From Torreya grandis (Eukaryota; Streptophyta; Pinopsida; Cupressales; Taxaceae), in the NCBI GenBank assembly GCA_037957365.1, contig JARHVA010000668.1:502001-566000 (forward strand): a stretch of 64,000 nucleotides of DNA, given 5' to 3'. A program made the position numbers and the translations under genes. The number at the start of each line of letters is the position of its first letter. Position 1 is the stretch's first letter. Under the pieces are notes generated by a model that saw nothing but the letters and a program-made list of their open reading frames with translations, made no database searches and was not told the origin of the DNA. Shown here piece by piece: positions 50,231 through 62,098 of the stretch.

Positions 50231-53200
50231 CATACTCTATGAAATATTTAACTTGATTGATGTGGTATGGAAGCAAATTATGATTGGACAGAAGAGTCCT
50301 TAGCCTTGGATTATTTAGTCTTGAACTAAGTGATGACCTCCTAGAGATCTAATGGTGGATTATACATAGGAGTGTTGAGAATTTGGGTAACACCACTTCA
50401 AAATGAAGATAGATTGGTCTTGTAAGTATGCCAGTCGAGCATGATTTCTTGAATCATGTGTATTAGGGTATGAAATGGTGCATGATTAAAAATAATATAC
50501 TTGAGATATAAGTTTTTAGTGATGCTCATAGATGCCTTGGTGTTGGTAACCCTCATATAAATCTCACCACTCAGCTTCTCTAGTTTTCTTGCATGATGTT
50601 GTGCTTGAAGACCTACAAAGGAACTACATAGAAGTTGACTCTACTAGTTGAGGATGTTATTGTATATGCTATCCCTAGCATTAACCAAGTGATGGAGTGC
50701 TCCATAATTATTATCCATAGATGTAGTGTGGCTGCCCATACTTGTATTAATAGTGGCAACTATGGTGAAGTCTACACTAGAACTGGATAAAGAATAATCC
50801 AATTGCTACTTACAGTCTAACAAGGTATGCATGGCCTATTATGCTTATGGTGCAATAATGTACAACATGCCTTAGTACTCTTATAGCAAGATGTTGAGTG
50901 TGGTAGCCTTAGTATTCACATTTTGGCCCAATATGCCAACTATGTAGAGTTTTTTGGTTGTGTACCAGTCCTTAGTTAACTTAGAGACCAAAGTCTTGAG
51001 TCTATGCTAGTCAGACATGACTTGCTTCATGATTGCTCAATTGACCAAATCTAGATAGGTATCATGGATAATATTTATAACTTCATGAAGAAAAAAATTA
51101 ATTCTACATTCTTTTCCTTGGATTGATCCATCTCTAGCTCCAAAGAGGCAACCTTATGCACAATGTATTATTGAAATGTTGTTGTGCCCTCTAGTTATTT
51201 CTTTAATGGGAGCTTGAAGACATCAAATGAGGTTTCTTGATTTAGTCAGAGTGTGGCCAATGTACTTGGAGTCATCAAATGTTATATTCATGGCATTGTG
51301 ACAAGTGGGAGAAAAAAGGTGGTGTGCCAAGCACTAATAGTTTGGACATCCTAAACCCGAACTCCTACCAATGGCAATTCCAGGAGCTAAGGACCTATTT
51401 GAGCTACAACTAGTTGTTCTTCTTATGTTGGATGTACTACTTCTACTTATGGTTATTTAGGTGCCTATTATTATTGTGTCATGGCCTCTTCTACCAAATT
51501 GAGTTTCTACACAACATCTTCAACCTATTTTATTTTGTCTTCCTCTTCCTCCTTTTTTTTCCATCTCTTCTTATGTAACTTGATATATTAATTGTACTTC
51601 TTCTACCTATAAATTATATACACATTTTTCTTCTTCTTTCTTTTATTCTACCAAGGCCATACCTTTGGCTTGTTCCTCCATAGTCTATGCCTATGCTTAT
51701 GCTTGTTCTTATGATTATGCCTGTGCCTATGCCTATGACTATGCCTATGCATGTTTTTGGTGTAGGGCTTCATCTTCTTCCTTCTTCTTCTTTGTAGCTT
51801 CCTCTGCTTATTATTGTGTACACTTGGTAGCTTTCATGGGCTACTATGCTTGGGCCATTACATCTTATTTATATTTTTATTCTTTCTATACCTTAGCTTT
51901 GATAGAGAGATAATCTTCTTTTTCCTTTTATGCCTACATTTCCTATGCTTGCCTAGCTACATTGACATCTTCTTGGGCCTTCTTATACAAATCTATGGCT
52001 TTGTGTCAGTCAACCTTAGCATCCTTGGAATTTTGTGTGATATCAACTTCTTTATCTTGTTGAATTAATTATTTTCATTATTGTGCCTATTCCTTTTATC
52101 ACTTCTTCTCCTCTTTCCTTGTCATTTTGTTGTATGAGCTACTTATTCCCTTAAGGCCTATTATTATTCTACCATGAGTTTCTTAGGTGTGAGCTCTTTG
52201 ACTTCTTAGGCTTGTGGTGATGGTGGTGGATCACTTGGTTAGACCTCTAAGATGAAAACCTATTCCTTCTTTCATTTGAGGGTTCTCAACCTGTGTTTGG
52301 GTGTTAGTGCAGTGGAAGATGGAGTAGGTCATGCTTCTTGTGTGATGGTTGGTCAACTAAAGGTATGTTTTTAAGTATAAGGGAGACCCTAGTTGTCTAC
52401 TTGGTTTGGGGTATGTGCATAAGTGACTATGGTGGGATTTCTAGAAAGGGTGAAAATACATCCTCAATGGTGAAGGTAGGAACAGGTTGTGGCTATAAAA
52501 AGTCAATCCTTCACTATATTTGCTTTACTTTTCCTTGTAAAATATCAACAACAATGGATGCTAAGAAAAGTGGGAGGTCCACCCATAATTCTAGAGGAAC
52601 TTGTTTATGTACTTATACTATACACACAACCTTCTAGAAGAAGAATTATTTCTCTTCTTTTCTATCATATAAGTCTCCAGCCATGTTCATGATCATTACC
52701 TTGTAGAGTTCTTGTTCATCTATGCCCATTTATGGAAGGTCACAATATCTTGTGATCCAAGGCACCTTTAGATCATCTAACTAGGTCACCATTATTCATG
52801 TTTTCTACTTTAAGGGAAGGGATGATGATTGATAATCTATAGAAAGCTTGTGCTTTCCCTTCTTTGGCTATGAACTAGTGGCTTCTTCTAGTTGTTATGT
52901 GACAAGGATGGCTACACTAGGTGGTATGGATTGAAGTGGAATCATACACCTGGATGTGAAGGATTTTTATTTATAAAATTGTACCTATGCCACATGGTGA
53001 TAAATAATGGAAGAGGTACAAAGCGAAACTATGATAACTCATGAATGTTTATGAATACACCTTTTGATAGCAAAGTGACAACTATGTGTTGGCCTAAATA
53101 CTGGTTGACATCTGGTGGTACTTGGGGATGTGTGGTGATCAATTCTAGATATTACTCTCACCATGATTTGAATTTTCACTCATGTGTTAGGGCTCTATGC

Positions 53201-53960
53201 TTAGGTTTCCATATAAGGTTGGGGAATTATTGTGCTAGCCAATAATCTATGTCAGGGTGCACTTCTCCCTCTTGAGACTTTCATTATGTAAAGAATAGGA
53301 GAAAGATGAGGAATTGGTACTAAAATGTCTACTTCAGAGATGTGAGACACTTGTCAATATTTATGAGCAAATATTGAATGAGGTACTTTGGCTAGTTAAA
53401 TTGCTCATTCTAGTGGATTATGTAATGGATGATGTCCATGACCTCTTTTGGAATTTGTTTTGTAAACTTAGTCATCTACTAAAACCTCCTTGTGATGCAT
53501 TCAATAAGGATTCACACTAGCTCATCATGGATTTCCTAAATTGAGATCCCTCTTGATTCTTGAACATAAAAATATCAAACTTCCTGGAGTATAGGAAATG
53601 TTCTCATATTATATGGAGAAAGGGAGTCTCCTTGTATAGGCATACCCAAAGCTTGGGCCATGGCTTTTGTGTTAATGATAATGGTGACGTTTAGGCCAAG
53701 GTAGATATTGTCATCATTGTATTGGCCCATTTAGACTTGTATAATCTACCACAAGTCACCAAGGGTTGGTATTTGAAGCAAGCACTCAACATCTATGTTA
53801 TGGAAATGGTGGGGGACTATGAGGGTGAGTGGTTGTGCAACATCGATAGGGTTTGGATGAAATAAATTCTATTTTTTTGCTCAAAGGAAGTCAAATGTCT
53901 CTAGATCATTAAAATTTGTCTACCTAAGAGACATATTGATGCTCATTTATTCTTTTTATG
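50230..53960 (-). pseudogene. Degenerate ORF2-like, Lys/Glu/Gln-rich region
   Basis: No family is recognised. From 53960 down the minus strand reads pieces such as LFHPNPIDVAQPLTLIVPHH, TKAMAQALGMPIQGDSLSPY, DVNQYLGQHIVVTLLSKGVF and FRFVPLPLF. Then from about 52100 to 51500 come long charged stretches (KEKEDYLSIKAKV, EEATKKKEEDEALHQKHA) that look like coiled coil. E3 ORF2 has a comparable plan: a block with LFHPQSCSIQQGPF, then a coiled-coil C-terminal third. Stops are very dense and mostly replace Gln. It follows E6 integrase on the same strand. Confidence 0.4.
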
Positions 53961-54219
53961 CATCAGTTAGTCCCTTAATGAGTCATGAAGTATTCATGTT
54001 TTTGAATGATGAGCTTGAAATGATGGTGGATCTTTGCACAATAGAGCTATCTCAACTCTTTGAATTTAATGAAATGGAAACTTGGTTCATGAGCTTGTTC
54101 TTTATAGATTTCATGCCTTTTGGTCTCCATGTAAATGTTGCACTTAGTTGTCTATTCAACATGAATGTAATGGTTGATGTGGAAAATCTTATCTGATCTG
54201 GAAATTAAGATAGTTAGTC

Positions 54220-55684
54220 ATTGGCACATGTGTGAAGATATGTCATTATACTCTTTGTTGTCTATATGGAATTATGATTTAGTGATGTTAACAGGTCGCT
54301 AATTTTTTGACATAACTACTTCAATCCCATAAACCAACTAGAATGGGTAAAACCTATGGCTTTCTTATAGTGCATGTGATATTCCCATATAATCATAAGA
54401 ATTTATATTCCTAATCATTGCTTTTGACATCATATATATTTATCAACATTTTACCCAACTCTTTATTGGAAGCTTCAACTTATGGATGGTATGTAGTAAT
54501 TTTATGATGAGAAATCATGAATTCCTCAGCAAGAGCCTTGATGGTATTGTTTAGGAAGTGTGTCCCTTGATCACTGATGAGTTTTATGGGGCATATAGAC
54601 CTTGTAATATTTTTCTCATAGAGAAAATTTGTTGTATCCTTCACACCATAGTTGGGTGTTATAGTAGTTTCAAGCCATTTGGTAAAGTAATCTATTATAG
54701 GGATAATATAACTTATTTTTCTATGTTTACTCAGTGGGTTGATAGGTCCAAAAAATTCAATACCCCATTATTTGAAAGGCTTTTTAATTAATAAAGGATT
54801 TAAAGGCATTTCATATTTTTGTAGTGGTTTACCCATGTGTTGACATACATCATAATGTTGTGCTACTTTATGTGCATCTTGAAAAAGCTTTAGACACCAT
54901 AACCCACTCTGTAACAACTTCTTGGTAGTAGCCTCTCTAGAAAAATGTCCTCCTGCTACTCCTTAATGTGCCTCCTACAAGAGTTGAGGTTGTTCATATT
55001 CTAGAACAACCCTATGTAGTACTTCATCCTTTCCAAAATGTTATTAAAGCCCATTGATGATGGTTTATGGCAAAGCTCTGGTAAAAAACTTCTCTTATCT
55101 CTTTCTTGGTAGTACATAGGGAATAATCCTTGATCAAGGAAGTTGGTGATTGATTTTATTTTTTTAGGAATCATAGAAACACAAAATAAATGAGCATTAG
55201 GAGAATATTCCTATAATTATTTTGGTTCTTCACCATTGGGAATTAGACTGAGATGATTCAGTCCCACATTTTCTCTTCCAAGCTTGATGTTAATGTAAAA
55301 TTGGAACTCTTGAAATAACATCAACCACCTAGAGATGCATCCTCCCATCATCAACTTATTGACAAGGTAGTGAAACAAACAATATAGCCAATGATTATCT
55401 TTTAGTTGTTATGTAGTTCTTTTCTATGTCAAATAATTTTTAGCTCAAAAAATAAATGGGATGGTTGAGTCCAACAAATCTTGGATATGCAAGCACAACA
55501 CCAAATGTGATACCCAAAGCATCAATATGCACATGAAAGGGCTTGCTCCAATCTAGAAAGACAAGGATGGGAATAGTAACAAATCTTTTTTTTAGCTTGA
55601 TGAAGGTTTTTTGACACTCTAAAGTCCAAAAAAACTTTGCACTTTTACATAGTAAGGATTCTAACAAATAAGAAATGGATCTGT
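54220..55684 (-). pseudogene. E6: gypsy RNase H and integrase remnant
   Basis: Read from 55684 down: RSISYLLESLLCKSAKFFWT, ECQKTFIKLKKRF, DWSKPFHVHIDALGITFGVV. The RNase H Asp is kept, unlike in E1, E2 and E5. The zinc-binding end is CYRVGYGV...HYDVCQHMGKPLQK near 54960-54820. The catalytic core reads WGIEFFGPINPLSKH, IIDYFTKWLET, IKLISDQGTHFLNNTI and HHKITTYHP.VEAS (about 54770-54430). E3 is inserted in the RNase H/RT connection at 55685, so RT lies beyond the window. Stops are few. Confidence 0.85.
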
Positions 55685-55730
55685 TGATGGCATAAAATAG
55701 CACTAGATCTTAACCAATCAACAATGGGAA

Positions 55731-55762
55731 GTTTCAAGCTGTGGGACGATGCAGCTTGAAAC
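55731..55762 (-). other. Hairpin near the end of E3 LTR
   Basis: GTTTCAAGCTG (55731-55741) and CAGCTTGAAAC (55752-55762) pair perfectly around 10 nt. The second LTR (from about 63641) keeps it with one substitution (CGGCTTGAAAC). It lies about 46 nt from the LTR terminus, in U5. Confidence 0.65.
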
Positions 55763-56410
55763 AACCTCTAGGTTCTAAAGAAGCTGGTCTCTTCTATTTT
55801 ATAGGTGTTAGGGAAAAGGGATAGGAGGCTAAACAAAAATGCAAAAATGTAGGAATTGAAACCTAACTATGGCAATGTGCCTAAGTGTAATCCTAATCCT
55901 AACCTAAGCACAATGAGACTATTATATGATTCAATTACATTTAAGAGCAGAAAAGTGCATGATCAATGTAAAAGATTTGAAATAATAGAAACAGAGGCTC
56001 ACAACAGGGGAGTCTTTTGCTGAGATACAAGAATTATCAACAAAGGCATAGTGTTCAATCTTCTTAATCAAATCCTCTAATCACACAAGAGGCACAAAAG
56101 TCACATACAGTTATGTATAACTTCAGACTCTAGAAATGAGACAGAAGCAAATAACATTTCCAATCATAACACTAGGAAATCTACAACATAGACTACTTTG
56201 TAAATAACACAGATAACATCAACAAGGGCATAATGTTCAATCTTCTTATTAAATCTTCCAGTCATACAAAAGATGCAAAAACACACATAGTCATATAAAC
56301 CTTTCAACTCAAGAAAATGAAATAAAAGCAAATGATATTATTGGTCAAAACTCTGAAAGTCTAAAACTATGGAAAATTCTCCCCCCTCTTTGAATGATTT
56401 TTAATTCTTC

Positions 56411-56417
56411 TTATATA
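56411..56417 (-). promoter_or_regulatory. E3 LTR TATA box
   Basis: Minus strand GCTATATAAGAAG. It lies downstream, on the element strand, of the G-box-like array at 56850-57720. Confidence 0.6.
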
Positions 56418-56849
56418 GCTTTGGATGTATCCTTACATCACTCTTTTTCCTGTGAAATTCCACTCCACCCTTCACTCTTAGGGGACAAAATAGATGGTGC
56501 ATTTAATGCCTTAGATGCGTCTTGGTCTTATTAAAAACTGCCCTAACTACGGCATGGCAATCCCTATCTAGTACCTCTCTTTGCACCTAAAATTCTTCAT
56601 TCCATCACCTATTTGGCTGCTCAATTGTCTACTCTACCTCTGCTATTAGGGGAAAAATGGACAACATCTTTAATGCTTGTAAGCCCCAAAAATCTACCTA
56701 GATCACTATTCTATCTACCCAGAGTAACTATCACCAAATTTCCTTCCATTGTCATTATAATAGGTAGATGGGCACTCTATTCTATCAAAATGGAAGAGGA
56801 CATTTAGTCAATTTATGAAATTTCTCCCCTTTTTCTAGAAGACACCAGA

Positions 56850-57720
56850 GGATGACATTTAGCCACTTCTGCTTTCTTTATATTTCATTAAGGAATGCTC
56901 TACCTTTGACACCTATTGCATCCCGCTTCCTTGATACTTTACAGCTTTATTGAAACAAAACTCAATGCATTCCTTCCCTTGGCAACCTTTAAGAAAGGAT
57001 GGATGCACATGGCAGTCTTCACTTGTTGACACTTGGCACTTCCTTAGTCTTTTGAAATATCATCTGGGACCCATCACAATATTTATTTGATAATTAGGTT
57101 CAAGATGGTTTCTCAGAGGTTGACATGCGGTGACCTCTGCTACTCTTGGGAAGATACATGGCATCTTCCACTTTCTATTGGGGATGGAGTGGAAAGGGAC
57201 TGGAGGGTGACACTTGGTAGTGTCCATTGCTTTATGGCACTTAAGTAAAATAAAATGATGCCTTTATACATTGAATGAAAGCATTGGACCCATGTCTTCC
57301 CAAATTCTGACACATGGTGATCTCTGCTACTTCATCAAAAAGGGAGTTCAGGGCCTCTACAATTGCCACCTGGAACTTTTTGCTCTCTATACTGCCTAGT
57401 TCGTTGAAAGTATTTGTCAAAAGGTAGAATGAAACATAGGTGCCTCTATGAGACTTGAACGCTGACATGTGGTGCATTCCGCTTAACTATTGTTGGATAC
57501 GTGGAACATTCTCTGGCCTTCCCAAAAGTTACAAAAGGGCATTCAAAGGATGCCAGCTGTCCATTTTCGTCTCCCAAAAATTGACACATGGTGACTTCTA
57601 CTTGAATTTGATACTTGGGCAAAAGAGATGAAGGAAATAAAAAGGGAAAAAGGGATCTGCTACCAGAGGGTGACACTTGGCAGCTTTCACTACACTTTGA
57701 CACTTAGTCAAAATGAATTG
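56850..57720 (-). promoter_or_regulatory. Array of G-box/ABRE-like motifs in E3 U3
   Basis: About eleven variants of plus-strand TGACACATGGTGACTTC lie about 40-130 bases apart. On the element strand they read CCACRTGTCA, as in E2. Clear examples are near 57028, 57121, 57209, 57309, 57463, 57495 (ATACGTGGAA), 57581 and 57671. E2 and E3 LTRs share no other obvious sequence, and the motif orientation relative to transcription is the same in both. Confidence 0.65.
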
Positions 57721-58083
57721 GCCCTCTAATTGAAAATTCTACCGTGACATCCAAGGTGTATAGGAACCAAAATTTGCAGTGCTCAAACCAAAAAATAAAT
57801 TAAAAATGACGTAGAGTAGGAAATTACTCTACAGTTATTGGCAACCTCCAAGACTTTTGAGCCTGCTCAAAAAGAACCCAACTCCTGCTTGATCAAAATT
57901 TCAAAATTTATAGCTTCAACAACACTATTTAGAAGATAGACCACTCATGGTCAGATAATCCTTACTCTAAAACTCAACAAAATCTAGATCCAAGTTAATG
58001 AGATCCTTATATGAGAAGGTTTGCAAGATCTGAATCACAACTTTTAGCTTGGATTCTAGACAAAAAATAGGAACAAAAATAGT

Positions 58084-61000
58084 TTAAACCTTTGGGGGTG
58101 AGGAATCATCCCACAGGCTTTAGAAAACTATCTGATCCCTTTGTTTGGCTAGCAACAATGGTTCAAGTTGATCCATCATCAGTACCATCCTTACATCTAG
58201 AAATAGGGAAGGAAGGCATAGTTGCACTAGATCTTTAATGTGGCATCTCATCTTGCTGATGCCTTATTTTACGACATCGAGACAACTTTTGCAACTGTTG
58301 GTTGTGGCATTGTGACTGAGTTATTCATTAATCCATCTCGCGGTAGCCATTCTATCTAGGATTCTCATGGCTACCAATGTTGTATCCATTGAGCTATAGA
58401 GCTTCTCCAGTAATGAATGAGAGTTTGTGACTCTCCTAGAGATCATGGCTAGAGTGTTCTGTATTAGATTCTCTACCCTTTCACATAGTTGCTACACGTT
58501 GAGCAAGAAGGTGAAAAATGGCCTGAGCTGGAGAATCTCTAAAAAGATTCTCACCAACGCTAATTCATAGAGCTCCTTCACCAATTACACTACTTTAACA
58601 CCTCTTGGCCTATTATCCAACTCAATTTCTAGTTGTGCTATCCTCTATTACTCAGCTTGGAATTAGGCTTGAAAAGTTGTAGCTTTGTTTTGTTCTTCCA
58701 GTAGCCCTTGCTGTGATTGGGTAACCTGCAGTTAGAGTCCAACTCTTCCCTACAATGTTGCATTTTCCCATCTTAGAGCTATTGATGCATCCTTCACAAG
58801 TGAAAGCTCCATCTTTAATGAATCATTTTGGTCTTGAATTCCCTGTTAAGTCTAGAGGGAAACAATATCTTGCAATTGTTTCTATAGACTAGCTATCTCA
58901 TTGTCTTTCCTATTTATTTGTTCGACCAAACTATTATAGTTTGCCTTCTCCTGGGACAAATTAGCCTCCATCTTCTATAGTCTCTTTGATTTCTTCAAGT
59001 AATATTTTGTGACTGTAGAAGTGGATTCAGTCAGTAGCTCGACTCTGTCTTGAGGCTTGAACAGGAACATGTCAATGACCACTGCATTCATGGTGTAGTC
59101 TTCTGGCTACATTTGTTCACTCAGCCTAACAATGTTGGCTGAAAAATGGGTCACCATCAGTTGCTGTTGGATGGGGTCAAACTGTGACCTCAAATGTGGA
59201 ACAACCAGCATTTTATTCTCCTTAATCCTCTTCTTCTCCAATTTGGCTTCTCTTACCTTCCTAGCGGCATCAGCCTGCGTTTGCAAGGTGGAAGGGGATG
59301 CAATATGTCCCCTTGCAAAGGGAAATCCTTGTGGTAGGCTGTATTGGAGAGCCATTGGCTGGCTAGGGGTGAGTTATAGGGGCATATTTTTGGGAATGGA
59401 GGGGGAGAAATAGGGTAATGTTAAGGCTTGAGGCATCAAGGATGGGGTGAATTGTGAAATGGGAATTGCAGTAATGGCAGGAGGTGTTATTTGACTCGAT
59501 GGAGGCACCATGCCGACAGGGTGAGGAATGGATTGAGAGGAAGGAGGGGGAGTAATTCCTACTTGAGGAGAAGTTGTAGTGCTCTACACTGGGCACTGTG
59601 AAGGCTCTTCTTCCTCTTCTGGGTCTAATTGGAACTACACCCTTTTTCTTTTTCTGGGTGTCTCAACCTCTGGCTGCATTTGTCTCCCTTTTGCCTCTAT
59701 TGTTACCAGTGGTGCATGTGGGGAACTGGGGACTTTAATTACTCCTGATGATGTGGAGGTTTGTGGTGGTGAAGACACCACACTTCTTTGTTGTTTTGTG
59801 ACAGTTGTAGCTTGCTTTGAAGTCTGTGGTTGTTGGCTTGGTCCTACTCCAGCTACTTCTTACTCTACCTTGAGTGTCAGCATTTGGCTTATGTCTGGGC
59901 TAGAAACGAGAGATGGATGCCATTCATCCTAAATTTCTACCCACCTATCATTTGAGTTTATGCCCCTGAAGGTATGGGTGGTCTGAGAGATTTCTTGCCT
60001 ATATTTCCAATAGGATTTAATTTTCTCTACATCCCAACCTTTGTTCCTCAGCATCCTTCTCAAGCCAGAGGTCATCATAACCTTGGGATCATACTCCCTC
60101 TGTTTATCATAGAAGGTCTCCCATGGCCTATTTAGTGGGATAGGTAGGTCTGTTAGCTCAACATAGAGACTAGGGGTGTCTTCAGTAGGATTTTTCCTGT
60201 CCTCCCAAAAAGGGTGGCCTTCATGTGCAATCCTAGCTCTAATTCTATTTGTCTTCACTACAGAGGCTATGTAATCAGCTGGGTCATAAACCCACTTGTC
60301 CTTGACCAATAGGAACCCTAAGAAAGTTAGTTTTCTTAGCAGCATAGTCTTAGCTTCCTTAGCTTCTAAGCTTACATTACTTGCCATCCATGGGAGGTTG
60401 TACATTCTCCTCTTCTTCTTCTTGGATCCATATTCATTATCAACCACCGACACCTACCTGGCAATTTCCAAGAATGCTAACTGAAGAGTCAAAACTTTTG
60501 GTAGCAACACTCGCTCCCCATAGAATCCATGAACCCTTATGATCATGTGGTTGGCCCCAAAATAGAAGTCACATGGAATTGGGTAGCTAACCAAGAGGTT
60601 TGTAACACTTAGGAATAACTTGTTTATAATAGGCTTAGGGATGAGGCAATGAAGAATAGGGGTGATGAATAATTCCCAAAAGTCATACATGTCACTGGTT
60701 TTTGATAAAACATGTGTCCATGTAGACACAGGAATGGTCCTTTAGGGATTGAAGGCTGGGTCATCTAGGTTCAAGCTCATAAACTGGGAGAAGAGGTCAG
60801 GGTTCTAGTGTAGAATGAGATGGAACAAAAAGGAAGAATACCTAAATATCCCTTTTGACCTAAATTAGGTCAGCTGCTCGACCATCGAGAAGGTGAGGTG
60901 TTCAAGGAAGTCAAGATGGTACTCCTGCATCTTGTCAACTATTTTCTGTCTGAAGAGGATGGCCCTTTGCTCAGAATATACAACCATGTCATCCTTCATG

Positions 61001-61656
61001 TAAAAGATGAGAGCCATCATTGATAGTGCATCTTGGCTAGCAGGCACGAACTGAGTTCTTGATGCCAGGAGCATGGGTACCATTACATCACCATTAGCTA
61101 TTTTCAACTTAGACCTTAAGAACCTGGTCTGAGTGTTGATGTTTTCCCACGTCCTTTGCATCATATTAATGGTGGGGAAGGTGGTGGTACTATCATATTG
61201 TAGGGCAAACATGTCCCTGATGGCTTGTGGGGTGACCTACAGCATGAAGGGGCCTTGTTGAATAGAGCAAGATTGTGGATGGAACAAGTCTGCACACAAT
61301 ACAATTATATCTGGGCATGGGTGTACAACTGGGACAATGAATTGAGCTAGTTGTGAGGTCCATATCCTCATCTTGAATGTTTTATATTACCTTGCTTGGG
61401 CTCTTTACAAACAACTTTGGTGTGCCTCTTCTTTAAGGTTCTTTCCACTGGCTCTTTATATAATTAGATCCATGATCCCATCTACATAGTCTCTTACCTT
61501 TGAAGGGTCACTGGTTTGACCGACTCCCAGGGCTTTGGTTCTTGGGTAGCTCCTTGGTGGTTGCACATGAGTTACAGCATATGATTTGCTAGCCAATAAT
61601 CTATCGAGGTATCTAGGTGCCCCTGCTCCTTGTTGTGAGGGTGATGCTCCCACCAT
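58084..61656 (-). pseudogene. E3 ORF2: large protein with coiled-coil C-terminal third
   Basis: One frame of about 1190 codons from Met at 61656 (MVGASPSQQGAGAPRYLDRL) to the stop at 58084-58086, with no frameshift, broken only by TAG/TAA at probable Gln codons. N-terminal half: LCADLFHPQSCSIQQGPFML, PQAIRDMFALQYD, MMALIFYMKDDMVVYSEQ. Middle: a basic KKKKRR patch, then YNLPWMASNVSLEAKEAK and HEGHPFWEDRKNPTEDTPSL (60453-59929). Then a Pro/Ser/Gln-rich linker with RKRKR. C-terminal third: MEANLSQEKANYNSLVEQIN and similar heptad-like helices. No known domain is recognised. A distant link to PMD-type or gag-like proteins is possible but unproven. Its neighbour is ORF1 upstream. Confidence 0.65.
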
Positions 61657-62098
61657 CTCTATATCTTTTATATGATAACCTGGTATGAACTTTGCTCAAG
61701 ATAAAAACATGTTTGCTGAAACAATTTCACTAGGCATTGACAATCACAATGAGCAAGATATTTCACAGGAATGCCTGAGAGTTGTAAACTTTAAAATATG
61801 CTAAGGGATATTTATGGGCCTGACAAGTCCCAAATAACATTAAAATTAAGGTGACCATTAGCAAATCCTACTCAATCTTTGGGAAAGAGTGAGGTGGACA
61901 CATTATGCAGCGCAAGGTACCTTGGAGATCTCAAAGATCTGGGGAAGCATTTATTGCAGCAAAATTTAAAGAATTTAAAGATTCTAAGATGCCAACTCTG
62001 CATTTAAAATGCTTATTTTAAAAGAAAAGTGGGAAAGCAAAAAACAAAACAAAGCAATGAGAGAATGGAAACTACCTAACTACATTAATTACAAATCC
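61657..62098 (-). other. Spacer between E3 ORF1 and ORF2
   Basis: About 440 bases with no coding blocks on either strand. In a complete element this is where protease, RT and integrase would be expected if ORF1 is gag. Confidence 0.5.

Larger units (their letters stand above)
55685..57833 (-). repeat. E3 3' LTR, right edge provisional
   Basis: The left edge is fixed by comparison with 63595. The right edge is inferred from ...TACTCTACA at 57833, giving an LTR start TGTAGAGTAATTTCC on the minus strand with a small inverted repeat (GTAGAGTA / TACTCTAC) and a purine-rich CTTGGAGG upstream. The true edge may lie elsewhere before 58084. Confidence 0.6.

Noticed and set aside
51665..52068. Plus-strand Tyr/Ala-rich and Phe/Leu-rich open frames that look like a membrane protein
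   Set aside because: They are the reverse of a minus-strand Gln/Lys/Glu-rich coiled-coil region; the hydrophobic look comes from reading purine-rich coding DNA backwards.
59132..59932. Plus-strand open frames with signal-peptide-like Cys-rich translations
   Set aside because: They are antisense to E3 ORF2, whose frame continues through with consistent composition.
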